Shown: positions 9,358 to 18,063, counted from the stretch's first letter. The stretch is DNA of 64,000 nt from Curtobacterium caseinilyticum (GCF_030363035.1 NZ_JAUCMN010000011.1:1-64000), one strand, 5' to 3'. Numbers and translations are program-made. Notes: generated from the sequence alone by a model not told the origin.

Positions 9358-9417
9358 ACCCCGGACGGCCACTGCCGCCGCCCGAACCGTAGCCCAGCCG
9401 AAGGAGTCTGAGCACCG

Positions 9418-12291
9418 ATGCAGCGCACCACGAACCCCGTCTCACGCGCAACGTCCCGCCTGGCGCACCACCCGCAACTCCGTGTAGTCCGACTCGGTGC
9501 AGCGATCCTCACGGCTGTCCTTTTCGGAACGATGCTCCCGCTCACCACTCACATGCCGGCCAGCGCCGTACCAAGCGAGTGGACGAACCAGAACACCGGC
9601 TTCGTCACGCGCGACGCCACACATCTCCAGGTCGACGGACAGCGGTTCCGCGCGAGCGGCGCGAACATCTACTGGCTCGGCCTCGACGAGAACGTCGGCG
9701 GTGTCGACTACCCGACGTACTTCCGCATCAAAGACACCCTCGACGCCGCACACCGGGCCGGCATCACCGTGGTTCGCTCCCACATGGGAACCTCAACCAG
9801 CCAGGACAACGCGAACACGCTCGCGCTGATGCCATCCCTCGGCGAATACAACGACCAGGCATTCGCCACCATGGACTTCGCCGTCGCATACGCCGGCACG
9901 CTCGGCATCCGACTGATCCTGCCCCTCACCGACGAATGGGAGTACTACCACGGCGGACACCGCGACTTCACCGCACCGCTCGGCCTGCAACCCGACGACT
10001 TCTACACGGACTCCCGCGCCATCGGCGCATACCAGGACTACGTCGACCACGTCATCGGCCACACCAACACCCTTACCGGCGTGCCGTACTCGCAGGACCC
10101 GACCATCATGGCGTGGGAACTCGGCAACGAGCTCGAGGGGATGACACTGCCCTGGATCAACGAACTAGTCGCCCACATCAAGCACGAAGCCCCCTCGCAG
10201 CTCGTCGCAGCGGGACGTCGATTCGACATAGACCCGGACACCCTCGCAGCAGCGAACCTCGACATGGTCGACGTGCACTACTACCCCCCGACCGCAGCCA
10301 AGATCTCCGCAGACGCCAAGACCGTCACCGCTGCCGGGAAGGTCTACATCGCCGGCGAATACGCCTCCACGGCCGCAACCGATGACCTACTGAACGCCGC
10401 CGCAGCCGACTCGAACGTCACGGGCATGTTCGTTTGGTCGCTGTTCGGCCACGACGACCGCAGCGGCCTCGTCGCCCACGACGACGGATTCACCCTCCAC
10501 ATCCCCGGCGGGACCGCTCTGGAGCAGACGCGTGCAGACGCGGTCGAACAGTACGCGCGCAGCATCGGCGTAACGATCCCGACCACGCCACTCGACGCGC
10601 CACTGATCACAGCCATCACCCGTACCAACGGCGTCTCAACCGTCACCTGGCGCGGCACTGCAGGAGCCACTGACTACGTCGTTGAGCGACAGATCCCCGG
10701 GAAAGCTTGGACCGCCGTTCATGACGGCACCCTCGGAGCATCCGCCGGCACCGTCACTGACTTCACATCTCCTGCCGGCGCCTCGTACCGCGTCCGAGCG
10801 ATCAACGCATCAGGCGCTGCGCCGGCAACCAGCGACGTGGTCACGCCCGCCGGCGGCGACGTCCTGGTGGATCCGCTGCAGGACTGGCGTCTCACATCGA
10901 GCCACACCGACACCGCGGTGCAAGCCGACCCCGAGGGCGGCTTCGTCACCGCTGTGGGCGGTGTCTCCGGCACCGTGACCTGGAAGCAGAACGGACTCAC
11001 CCGTGCTGCATTCCAGACGGACGACACAGCAGCCCTCCGAGTCGAGACAAGTACGGACGGTTCCACCTGGGCCGCCGCCGACACGACCATCGGCGCCGAC
11101 GGCACGGTGACCGCCGACAGCCTCACCGGCGATCACGTGCGTGTCGTCGTGACGGGAACTGCGCACCTCACGCGAGCAATGCTCCGCTCAGCAGTGAATG
11201 ACCCGACAACCGAGCCCGGGGCGTTCTCCTTGCAGTCTCCGACTGTCGGCACACATGACGTCACCGCAGTGCCCACCTTCTCCTGGACGCCCGCCGCTGA
11301 CGCCGCCTACTACCGGTTCAGCATCACCGACGAGGACGGGACGACCATCGCGCACACCGATGGACTCACCGCCACGACCATCCGTCCCGACGTGGACCTG
11401 CAGCCTGGCGTGACCTACCGCTGGTCCGTCACCGCAGTCAATGGCGTCGGCAGCACCTCGTCGACACCCGCCAGCGCCTCGTTCAGCACTCGTGCCCTGC
11501 CTACGCAGCCGCTCGTCGTTGAAGACTTCGAGGAGTACGCCGACGACGCCGAGCTCAATGCCACATACGTGCGGAACACCGGCGGCGGTGCCATCACCGC
11601 GACGCTCACGCCGAACCCCGACACCGGATCTCAGGCAGGTCGCTTCTCCTACGACCTCGCCGGCCCTGGATACGCCGGCGTCGTGCGAACGCTGACCACG
11701 CCGCAGGACTGGTGGGGTCACTCCGGGCTCGAGCTGTCACTCCAAGCACCTGCGGGTGACGACGTCACTCTGCAGATCGTTGCTGGCGGTTCGTACTTCG
11801 AGACGACGGTTCCTGTGCAGGGGACCGGGTGGCAGCGCGTCAGCGTGCCCTTCGACCAGTTCAAGCCACCGGCATGGGCGGGAGACGCAACCCTCGACCC
11901 GTCGAACGTGACGCAGCTCGCGTTCTACCTGGGCGGTGATGGTGCCGGGGAACTCACCGTCGACGACGTGTCGACCACTGTCGCTCCCGCAGGCACAGAC
12001 CCAGGCGAACCCGGATCGCCGACACCGACCATTCCGCCTGCCGCCGGCACTCCGACCACGCCGGGCAGCCCCAACGGAGGGGCGTCCCCGTCCCCGTCGG
12101 CGGTGACGCCGAGTGCGACTGAGAACGCCGGAACCGACGACCCTTCAGGAGGACTGGCGTTCACGGGCGCGTCCGTCAGCGGGGCTCTTGTTCTTGGGGC
12201 CCTGGGGGCGGTGCTGCTCGGCGTAGTGATCCTCTTGATCACGCGACGTCGTAGAACGCGGACGGCTGCTGGACGAGTCCACCGGCCGTGA
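9418..12291 (+). CDS. cell-wall-anchored endo-beta-mannanase, GH5, with Fn3 and CBM-like domains and LAFTG sortase signal
   Basis: The 957-residue secreted protein has a long signal peptide (cleavage near MPASAVPS, about residue 50). The GH5 catalytic domain (about 55-380) has acid/base Glu238 in WELGNELEG and nucleophile Glu314 in YIAGEYAST. It is followed by an Fn3-like domain (390-480), a beta domain (480-590), a second Fn3-like domain (600-690) and a beta-sandwich resembling CBM11-type modules (about 695-855). Next come a Pro/Thr/Ser-rich wall linker, LAFTG (about 913-917), a hydrophobic helix and RRRRTR. This is the layout of a class E sortase substrate, so the enzyme should be attached to the wall. 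GAAGGAG precedes the ATG. Confidence 0.85.
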   Translation: MQRTTNPVSRATSRLAHHPQLRVVRLGAAILTAVLFGTMLPLTTHMPASAVPSEWTNQNTGFVTRDATHLQVDGQRFRASGANIYWLGLDENVGGVDYPTYFRIKDTLDAAHRAGITVVRSHMGTSTSQDNANTLALMPSLGEYNDQAFATMDFAVAYAGTLGIRLILPLTDEWEYYHGGHRDFTAPLGLQPDDFYTDSRAIGAYQDYVDHVIGHTNTLTGVPYSQDPTIMAWELGNELEGMTLPWINELVAHIKHEAPSQLVAAGRRFDIDPDTLAAANLDMVDVHYYPPTAAKISADAKTVTAAGKVYIAGEYASTAATDDLLNAAAADSNVTGMFVWSLFGHDDRSGLVAHDDGFTLHIPGGTALEQTRADAVEQYARSIGVTIPTTPLDAPLITAITRTNGVSTVTWRGTAGATDYVVERQIPGKAWTAVHDGTLGASAGTVTDFTSPAGASYRVRAINASGAAPATSDVVTPAGGDVLVDPLQDWRLTSSHTDTAVQADPEGGFVTAVGGVSGTVTWKQNGLTRAAFQTDDTAALRVETSTDGSTWAAADTTIGADGTVTADSLTGDHVRVVVTGTAHLTRAMLRSAVNDPTTEPGAFSLQSPTVGTHDVTAVPTFSWTPAADAAYYRFSITDEDGTTIAHTDGLTATTIRPDVDLQPGVTYRWSVTAVNGVGSTSSTPASASFSTRALPTQPLVVEDFEEYADDAELNATYVRNTGGGAITATLTPNPDTGSQAGRFSYDLAGPGYAGVVRTLTTPQDWWGHSGLELSLQAPAGDDVTLQIVAGGSYFETTVPVQGTGWQRVSVPFDQFKPPAWAGDATLDPSNVTQLAFYLGGDGAGELTVDDVSTTVAPAGTDPGEPGSPTPTIPPAAGTPTTPGSPNGGASPSPSAVTPSATENAGTDDPSGGLAFTGASVSGALVLGALGAVLLGVVILLITRRRRTRTAAGRVHRP

Positions 12292-12413
12292 TCGTTGCGT
12301 CCTCGTGCGTCCGGGTACGCCGATGACCGATCTCACGCCCAGTTCTCGCTTCGGTTCCTGCTGAACACCGCAGGGTCGAGCGATGTCCATGAAAACAACA
12401 CGAGGGGAAGACA

Positions 12414-13420
12414 ATGAAGTCGACAACACGTGCACTGCTGACCACTGGTCTGGTAGTCGCACTCGGCGCCACGATGGCCGTCGGGACACCTGCAGCGCCG
12501 AAGGCGGAAGCCTTCAGCGCTGGAAGCAAAGCGACGGTCTTGAACTACCTGGCTTCGATCAAGGGTCAGAAGATCGTCAGCGGACAGCACAACAAGGAAC
12601 CCGCCGCGCAGCCCAGCCAGTACACGCAGCGCGTGAAGGACATCACCGGCGTCTACCCAGGCCTCTGGGGAGGGGACTTCCACTTCGGCTCAGCGGACGT
12701 CGCCAACCGGCAGCGCGTCATCGACCAGGCCAAGACCGAGTGGAAGAACGGATCGCTCGTCAGCCTCACTTGGCACGTGTGCCCGCCCACAGTCGGATCG
12801 TCGTGTACTTGGAGCGACGTGAACGCGAACCTCACCGACACGCAGTGGTCGCAGCTCGTCACCAACGGCACAGCCTTGAACTCGGCATGGAAGAAGCGAC
12901 TCGACGAGATCGTTCCGTACCTGCAACAGCTCAAGGATGCGGGCGTACCCGCCGTCTTCCGACCCCTGCACGAGATGAACGAACAGTGGGCGTGTGGGGC
13001 GGACGCTCCGGCAGCAACGGGTCGGCGAAGCTGTACCAGATCACTCGTGACTACCTCGCCGGCACGAAGGGGATGACGAACCTCATCTGGGCGTGGAATG
13101 TTCAAGACAACCCCGCCGGCGGTTTCGCCGATTACTACCCCGGCAGCAGCTACGTCGACGTCGTCACGCTCGACGCCTGGTACAAGGCGTTCCCGAGCGC
13201 GGCCGAGTATCAATCCATCCGCTCGATAGCCGCAGGTAAGCCGATCGCGCTGGCCGAGGTCGGCACGATGCCCACCGCTGCGAACCTGTCGGCACAGCCC
13301 GAGTGGACCTGGTTCATGGAATGGTCCGAGCAGCTCGAGGGCAGCAACACCGCCCAGGCCATCAAGGACACCTACTACAACCCGCGCGTGTTGCATCAGG
13401 GAGACATCACCCTCCCCTGA
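12414..13420 (+). pseudogene. secreted endo-beta-mannanase, GH26, frameshifted
   Basis: The first frame (12414-13076) has a signal peptide (cleavage near PKAEA) and the N-terminal two thirds of a GH26 domain, including the acid/base Glu in RPLHEMNEQW (residue 187). GH26 proteins then continue W-W-G-G, but the sequence at 12990-13000 reads GCGTGTGGGGC, one G short of GCG-TGG-TGG-GGC. The rest continues in the +2 frame to TGA at 13418-13420, with KLYQITRDYL, LIWAWN and the nucleophile Glu in ALAEVGTMP. Repaired, the protein would be about 335 residues, full length for the family. GAGGGGAAG precedes the ATG. Either a fresh one-base deletion or a sequencing error. Confidence 0.85.
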
Positions 13421-13438
13421 GGAGAGAAGACCTCCGCA

Positions 13439-13474
13439 CGATGACCGGGACGACGAGCGTCGTCCCGGTCATCG
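13439..13474 (+). terminator. terminator hairpin after the mannan locus
   Basis: A perfect inverted repeat, CGATGACCGGGACGACG / CGTCGTCCCGGTCATCG with a two-base centre, lies 19 bases after the GH26 stop. There is no clear T-run, which is usual in GC-rich genomes. Confidence 0.7.
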
Positions 13475-13483
13475 AAGCCCGTC

Positions 13484-13679
13484 TTACTGAGCGGCGCTGT
13501 CCTCGGCGCCAGCTTTGACCGCGTCGATCAGTGGAGCCATGAAGTCTGTCGCAACAGCTACGAGAGCCGGATCAGCAGTTTCAGGCGAGCCGCTGTTGAA
13601 AGGCGGCTGCGGGTTGTACTCCATCGAGCAAGACGGAAACGACGCCGCTCCAAGACCTTGATGTCCGAAGTGGCGAAAC
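13484..13679 (-). pseudogene. C-terminal fragment resembling a DJ-1/PfpI-family protein
   Basis: On the minus strand the last 45 codons read EYNPQPPFNSGSPETAD and then VATDFMAPLIDAVKAG before the stop at 13484-13486. The YxPQPPF-xxGSP pattern resembles the C-terminus of DJ-1/PfpI-type amidotransferase-like proteins. The 5' part is missing: the frame runs into what looks like the left end of an IS3-type element near 13680. This gene was probably cut by insertion of that element. The family call rests on a short stretch. Confidence 0.4.
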
Positions 13680-13722
13680 TGTTCCGCCCCGGGTCTGATG
13701 GAGGCTCTCAATCCACGGGAGG

Positions 13723-14052
13723 ATGAGAGTCATGGGAGCACCGAGGAAGTACCCGGAGGAGCTTCGGGAGCGGGCGGTGGGGCTCGCGGTGGACGCGCGC
13801 CGCGACCCGAGCACCAGACCTGGCGCGTTGCGTCGGATCGGTGAGCAGTTGGGGATCAATCCGGAGACGCTGCGGAACTGGGTGCAGCAGGCCGAGGTCG
13901 ATGCCGGCGATCGGCCGGGTGTCACCTCTGACGACGCGCAGCGGATCGCGGAGCTCGAGCGTGAGGTCCGGGAGCTGCGGCGGGCGAATGCGATTCTGAG
14001 GTCGGGGTCGGCTTTCTTCGCGGCGGAGCTCGACCGCCCGTCCAGCAGATGA
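13723..14052 (+). CDS. IS3-family transposase OrfA
   Basis: The 109-residue protein begins with a helix-turn-helix of the transposase-8 type (RKYPEELRERAVGLA, then LGINPETLRNWVQQ). It continues with a leucine-zipper-like coiled coil (RIAELEREVRELRRANAIL) that in this family allows dimerisation with OrfB. ATG choice is uncertain: the same frame has a second Met three codons later (MGAPRKYP). The stop overlaps the ATG of orfB (ATGA). In active elements OrfAB is made by -1 frameshifting; here orfB is truncated. Confidence 0.85.
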   Translation: MRVMGAPRKYPEELRERAVGLAVDARRDPSTRPGALRRIGEQLGINPETLRNWVQQAEVDAGDRPGVTSDDAQRIAELEREVRELRRANAILRSGSAFFAAELDRPSSR

Positions 14053-14225
14053 CGCAGTTCATCGATCAGCACAAGCACGAGTTCGGGGTCGAGCCGATCT
14101 GCAGGACGTTGCAGGTCGCCCCGTCGAGCTACTACGCCGCGAGGTCGAGGCCGCCGTCCGCGAGGTCGCGCAGTGATGTCGTCCGGAGTGCCGAGATCGT
14201 GCGGGTGCATCGATCGAACTCCTAG
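14049..14225 (+). pseudogene. IS3-family transposase OrfB, 5' fragment
   Basis: The frame starts with ATG overlapping the orfA stop and encodes MTQFIDQHKHEFGVEPICR, then APSSYYAARSR, the usual N-terminus of IS3 OrfB proteins (HTH_21 region). It ends at TAG 14223-14225 after 58 residues. Full OrfB proteins are about 280-300 residues with a DDE integrase core, which is absent here. Confidence 0.75.
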
Positions 14226-14291
14226 GGTCCCGCATGCTGGAGAACGCCCGATCGCACGAGGGCGACCAGGCCGTTCTGCGTGAGGGAGGGA

Positions 14292-14417
14292 TCAGCGCGC
14301 GGCGCCGTGTGCGTCTCGGAGCGTCTGGCTGATCCGTCCGCGGGAGGACACGTCACGGCCGTTCGCTGTTGCCCACTCGCGGATCTTCGCGAGCTCTTCC
14401 GAACCACCCGCCGGGCC
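14292..14417 (-). pseudogene. Lsr2 C-terminal domain fragment
   Basis: On the minus strand 41 codons read EELAKIREWATANGRDVSSR and then GRISQTLRDAHGAAR before TGA at 14292-14294. This is the DNA-binding domain of Lsr2, the actinobacterial nucleoid protein that binds AT-rich DNA through an arginine-glycine-arginine hook (here SRGRIS). No start codon exists between the stop of the gene upstream (14418) and the domain. The N-terminal dimerisation domain is missing. It seems to be a remnant left by the rearrangement that also truncated the neighbouring IS3 element. Confidence 0.6.
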
Positions 14418-14726
14418 TCAGCCCTCCCGGACGAACCACGAGCGCCTGGCGCGTGTGAGCGCCCTGCCGAGCCGGTCGATCGCGGCTCCGTCCTCGCGGG
14501 TGTTCGCATCGGAGAACGAGCCCATCCCACCCCACAGACCGAGGGCGAGCTTCGCGGCAGCCCGGAGCTCCGCGCGCGTTCCGACGTCAGCGAACACGCT
14601 GTCGAGCCAGGTCGCGGCGCCCTGGCGTGCGCTGTCGTGTTCGGCGGCTGCGACCGTGCGCACCTCGTCGACCGCACCGCGGACCTCGGCGAGCAGAGCG
14701 CTGACGGTGCGTGGCTGCTTCCCCAT
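14418..14726 (-). CDS. conserved hypothetical small protein
   Basis: The 102-residue product is alpha-helical and soluble (MGKQPRTVSALLAEVRGAVDEV; later LALGLWGGMGSFSDANTRED). I do not recognise a catalytic motif. It starts 24 bases after the stop of the gene at 14751, so the two are likely co-transcribed. The C-terminus reads SWFVREG and stops immediately before the Lsr2 fragment in the same frame; the true C-terminus might have been altered by the rearrangement there. Confidence 0.6.
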   Translation of the reverse strand: MGKQPRTVSALLAEVRGAVDEVRTVAAAEHDSARQGAATWLDSVFADVGTRAELRAAAKLALGLWGGMGSFSDANTREDGAAIDRLGRALTRARRSWFVREG

Positions 14727-14750
14727 GCGGCGAGCGTACCGACGAGCTGG

Positions 14751-15098
14751 TCACTCCCCGATCGCACGGAGCTCGAACGCCACGTCGACGACCCGGGCGT
14801 ACAGACGGTCGCCTTCATCCGCGTGGTCCGGCGCGACGGCGCCGGAGTCGCGCGCCTTGCCGGCGGGCCACGGCGGGTGCACGGGCTGCGCGAGAGCGAG
14901 CAGGTCGTCGCGCGTCCACCCGTGCTCGAGCAGCTCACGGGCGAAGCCGGCGCGCTCGCGGATCCCCGCGGCACGCTCGTCGCCGTGCTCGTCGAGGAAC
15001 GCGACGAGCCGTTCGGCCGCAGCGACGTACCGCCGCAGCTGCTGCTTCCGGTCGCGGTCGTCGTACGCGCCGCCGAGCACTCGTCGCAACCACCCCAT
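14751..15098 (-). CDS. hypothetical protein
   Basis: A 115-residue, charged, helical protein with no signal peptide. I chose the ATG at 15096-15098 (MGWLRRVLGGAYDDRD) because the longer reading adds 62 low-complexity Arg/Pro residues typical of non-coding GC-rich DNA. It contains ERLVAFLDEHGDERAAGIRE and ends in VVDVAFELRAIGE. Function is unknown. It is probably the first gene of a two-gene operon with 14418. Confidence 0.6.
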   Translation of the reverse strand: MGWLRRVLGGAYDDRDRKQQLRRYVAAAERLVAFLDEHGDERAAGIRERAGFARELLEHGWTRDDLLALAQPVHPPWPAGKARDSGAVAPDHADEGDRLYARVVDVAFELRAIGE

Positions 15099-15234
15099 GC
15101 GTCGATGATCCCAGTCGACGGTCGTCGGCCGCGCCCGGGAGCGCACACTGCTCGCCGGGACGGGACCGGCCGAGGGCGCAGGGGCTGCCCCGGAACCGAG
15201 CGTCGTACGCACGACGCCCAGCGTGACCGCGGCG

Positions 15235-15558
15235 TCAGTCCGTCTCGGTGAGGTCCGACCTGGTGTCCGCGTGGATCGGCTCACTGTGGCCGAAGGTGCG
15301 CGCCGCGGCGCGGAGTCGTCGGACGAACTCGTCGTCCTCGACCTCCAGTTCGTCGTCCTCCGCGTCCTCCACCACGATCTCGCTCGACGGGCCGATCAGG
15401 ATCTTCGTCGTCGTCATCGTGCCGTCGTCCGCGACCGCCGGGATCGCCACGGTGTCGGCCCGGTCGCCGCCTGCGAGTGCTGCGGCGTACTCGATCACCG
15501 CATCGGCGACGTCGTCGCTCGTGAGGATGCTGCTGCTGTCGTAGCGGATGTGCTTCAT
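15235..15558 (-). CDS. hypothetical small acidic protein
   Basis: The 107-residue product starts MKHIRYDSSSILTSDDVADA, with GGAAGGAG well placed upstream of the ATG at 15556-15558. Roughly the middle third is strongly acidic (EIVVEDAEDDELEVEDDEF). There is no signal peptide or membrane segment. The N-terminal half might carry a small alpha/beta fold (VIEYAAALAGGDRADTVAIP). I do not recognise the family. Confidence 0.65.
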   Translation of the reverse strand: MKHIRYDSSSILTSDDVADAVIEYAAALAGGDRADTVAIPAVADDGTMTTTKILIGPSSEIVVEDAEDDELEVEDDEFVRRLRAAARTFGHSEPIHADTRSDLTETD

Positions 15559-15904
15559 GACGTGCTCCTTCCCCGTCCCAGTGAACCCACGCCGCGTCGA
15601 GGCCCGTCCAGGTCGAGGAGGCCGCCGTACCGGGGTCCGACCTCGCGAGCGTGTGCGCGCAGGCCGCACCGGGTACCCGACCGGGTCGGCTCCGGTCAGC
15701 TGCGGGAGCGACGCTCCCGGCCACGCCCCCGACGGGAGCCGACAGCGGGCCCCGCCACGTCGCCGACGGGAACCGACGGCGGGGCCCCGCCCCGTCACGC
15801 GACGCACCTGCGGACGGGAGGCGCGGTGCGGGCCGGCACCGCGCCTCCCGTCCGTCGGTGGTCACCTCGGTGACCCGCAGCCGCCCGTCGGACGCCGCGA
15901 CCGC
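15559..15904. repeat. intergenic region with 34-bp direct repeat and palindromic terminator
   Basis: No gene is evident. Two direct copies with a 34-base period start at about 15730 and 15764 (CGACGGGAGCCGAC and CGACGGGAACCGAC, each followed by a GGGCCCCGCC-type stretch). At 15812-15853 a perfect 18-base stem (GGACGGGAGGCGCGGTGC) forms the first copy of the palindrome family described in the findings. It lies just after the minus-strand membrane protein gene and would act as its terminator. Confidence 0.6.
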
Positions 15905-16978
15905 TCACCGGTGCGGGAGCGACCCGCAGGCGGCCCCGGTGACGGGGCAGCGGTTGCCGTCGAGCTCGTCCGTGTACTCGTCCCCGTCGCCCAGCAGCAC
16001 GTGTCGGTAGGCGTCGTCGTCGATCGGGACCGCGGAGCGGACCGCCGCCTCGAGCAGGCTGACGTCGACCGCGTTCCGGGCGCTGACGGCGACGCGGGCG
16101 TCGCCGACGACCGCCGAGACCTCGTGGCCGTGCGCGGTCGCACGGGTGGTCACGCCGTCGTGGACGGAGCACGAGGTCTCCGGCTCGGACGCGCCGTCGG
16201 CGCCGACGCCCTCGACGGGTCGTCCGCAGGCGGTCGTACCGGCCGCGAGGGTGACGACGGTGAGGTCGGAGTCGTCCGTCTGCCCGGGCGCGTGGGCCTT
16301 CTCCGCCGGGGACGAGAACACCTGCAGGAACCCCGGCAGGCGCTTCTCGATGTTCGCCTCGAAGACCGAGCCGTAGCCGTCGACGGAGATCGTCACCGGG
16401 CGGAAGTCCGCGCCGATCGCGACCTGGGCGCGGGCGATCGCCTGCCGTTCGCGGTCGCCGGCGCGGGCCGTGGCCTGTCCGGCGAGGAGCACCCCGGTGA
16501 CGACGCCCGCCAGGACCACGGCTGCGGTGACGACCAGGCCGATCGTCCGGAGGCGGCCGCGGTGCAGCAGCAGTGCGGGGACGACGGCGACGACCAGACC
16601 GACGGCGAAGGGCAGCGGTGTCGGTGCGAGGTCGAGGGGGTCGCTCGCGTCGGCGCGGAACAGCGGCACGACCTCGGCGACGAGCGCGCCGGGGACCAGG
16701 AGCAGCGTGGTCGTGCCGACCCAGGCGGACTGCCGTGACCGGGTGCCGGCGACCGCGCAGGCGCCGAGGGCGACGCCGGTCAGGACGGTGACGACGAGCA
16801 GCACGACCAGGCCGGGGAGGCCCGTGAACAGGGTGAGCACGAGTCCGGCGTGCGCGAAGCCCGCGGCCCCGACTCCGATGACCGCGGCTCCGAGCAGGTG
16901 CGGCCCGGGCCTGGCGGCGCGGTCGGCGTCCGGCCGGCGCGTCACCGGTTCCGCTGCTGCAGTGTTCCCCCACCCCAC
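15905..16978 (-). CDS. hypothetical multi-pass membrane protein
   Basis: The 357-residue product has four to five hydrophobic segments in its N-terminal half (residues about 28-50, 55-80, 85-105, 120-140, 145-170). A long extracytoplasmic-looking C-terminal domain (about 175-357) follows. That domain has an even spread of Asp and Thr and three or four Cys (TTACGRP, ETSCSV, RCPVTGAACG) that could form disulfides. No enzyme motif is visible. The palindromic terminator at 15812 lies directly downstream. Confidence 0.6.
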   Translation of the reverse strand: MGWGNTAAAEPVTRRPDADRAARPGPHLLGAAVIGVGAAGFAHAGLVLTLFTGLPGLVVLLVVTVLTGVALGACAVAGTRSRQSAWVGTTTLLLVPGALVAEVVPLFRADASDPLDLAPTPLPFAVGLVVAVVPALLLHRGRLRTIGLVVTAAVVLAGVVTGVLLAGQATARAGDRERQAIARAQVAIGADFRPVTISVDGYGSVFEANIEKRLPGFLQVFSSPAEKAHAPGQTDDSDLTVVTLAAGTTACGRPVEGVGADGASEPETSCSVHDGVTTRATAHGHEVSAVVGDARVAVSARNAVDVSLLEAAVRSAVPIDDDAYRHVLLGDGDEYTDELDGNRCPVTGAACGSLPHR

Positions 16979-17005
16979 GGGCTGATCATCGCACAGCCGC
17001 GGACG

Positions 17006-18055
17006 TCAGGCGTGGGGTTCCCCCGGGACCGTCGACCCACGGACCACGAGCGACACCGGGTTCCGCACCCGCCCCCGCTGCACCTTGCCGTCGATCATGT
17101 CCACCAGTGCCCCGGCGGCGAGCCGCCCGAGCTGCTCCAGGTCCATGTCGACGCTCGTCAGCTGCGGTCGTGCCCCCTCGACCAGGATGTCCCAGTTGTC
17201 GAACCCGACGACGGCGACGTCCTCAGGGATCCGTCGCCCGGACTCGCGCACGGCGTCCATCACCCCGCGGGCGATGTGGTCGCTGCCGGCGACGACGGCG
17301 TCGAGGTCCGGGTGGCGCTCGAGCAACCGCTCCGTGGCCTGCCGCCCCCAGGTCTCGTTCCACTCGCCGAACACGCGCCCCGGGCTGCCGACGAGTTCGA
17401 GCCCGTGCTCGTCGAGCGCCGCGGCGGCACCGCGCAGTCGGTCGCGGGCGGCGGCGTAGGTGTCCTCGCCGTTGACGATCGCGATGCGCCTGCGTCCGGT
17501 GTCCACCAGGTGCTCGACGGCGATCCGACCTGCGAGCTCGTTGTCCGGCTCGAAGGACAGGTCCTGCTCGTCGGTGGAGGGCGCGTAGACGTAGACGACG
17601 GGGACGTCCGGCTTCGCCTGCATCGGCGGTCGGGGGTTCGTCGTGCGGCCCACGACGAGCACGCCGTCGACCCGTCGGGTCAGGAGCGACTGCAGCTGCA
17701 GCTGCTCGCGGAGCGCGCTGTCGCGGGCGTCGGCGAGCAGGACGCTGAGCGACCCGGCGCCGAACGCGTCCTCGGCGCCGAGCAGGATCGGCAGCACGAA
17801 GCGGTTGTCGAGGTCGCTCGTGAGCATGCCGATGGTGTTCGTGGACGCCCGGTTCAGGGCACGGGCGAACGGGTTCGGCGTGAACGAGAGTGCAGCAGCT
17901 GCGGCGAGCACGGCCTCTCGTGACCGGGCGCTGACGTGGGCCCTGCCGTTGAGCGCCTTGGACGCGGTGGCGACGGAGACGCCGGCGGCACGCGCGACGT
18001 CGGCCAGCGTCACGGTCTCGACCGTCGATCCGATGTGGTGGTCGTCCTCGTCCAT
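17006..18055 (-). CDS. LacI-family transcriptional repressor of the arabinoside locus
   Basis: The full-length (349-residue) LacI protein has an N-terminal HTH (LADVARAAGVSVATASKALNG, about residues 15-40), hinge helix (FARALNR) and a complete sugar-binding domain (VVAGSDHIARGVMDAV; VPEDVAVVGFDNWD-type end, here IPEDVAVVGFDNWD). The ATG at 18053-18055 has GGAGGGG upstream; a longer reading with MYEAPCR would start inside the operator. It is divergent from an ABC importer whose promoter carries CCGAAACCGGTTTCGG, a typical LacI operator, and a second imperfect copy lies next to its own start. It probably represses both directions. Confidence 0.9.
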   Translation of the reverse strand: MDEDDHHIGSTVETVTLADVARAAGVSVATASKALNGRAHVSARSREAVLAAAAALSFTPNPFARALNRASTNTIGMLTSDLDNRFVLPILLGAEDAFGAGSLSVLLADARDSALREQLQLQSLLTRRVDGVLVVGRTTNPRPPMQAKPDVPVVYVYAPSTDEQDLSFEPDNELAGRIAVEHLVDTGRRRIAIVNGEDTYAAARDRLRGAAAALDEHGLELVGSPGRVFGEWNETWGRQATERLLERHPDLDAVVAGSDHIARGVMDAVRESGRRIPEDVAVVGFDNWDILVEGARPQLTSVDMDLEQLGRLAAGALVDMIDGKVQRGRVRNPVSLVVRGSTVPGEPHA

Positions 18056-18063
18056 GTGCCCCT

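Larger units (their letters stand above)
13680..14225 (+). mobile_element. truncated IS3-family insertion sequence
   Basis: The left end is probably the TGTTCCGCCCCGGG at about 13680, a sequence typical of IS3-group ends. It contains a complete orfA (13723-14052) and only the first 58 codons of orfB. The DDE catalytic domain and right end are missing, so it cannot move by itself. Gene fragments resembling DJ-1/PfpI and Lsr2 on either side suggest a deletion or recombination that removed the rest. Confidence 0.7.

Noticed and set aside
12383..13420. A single 345-residue gene starting at 12383
   Set aside because: Only its second half (after about 12995) resembles GH26. The first half is the wrong frame; the signal peptide and first catalytic half are in the frame starting at 12414. 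Hence the frameshift call.
13680..14225. A functional IS3 element
   Set aside because: orfB is cut after 58 codons; no DDE core and no right end were found.
14222..15148. A 308-residue minus-strand gene covering 14222-15148
   Set aside because: The translation is low-complexity and Arg/Ser-rich. The two smaller genes at 14418 and 14751 and the Lsr2 fragment in another frame explain the region better.
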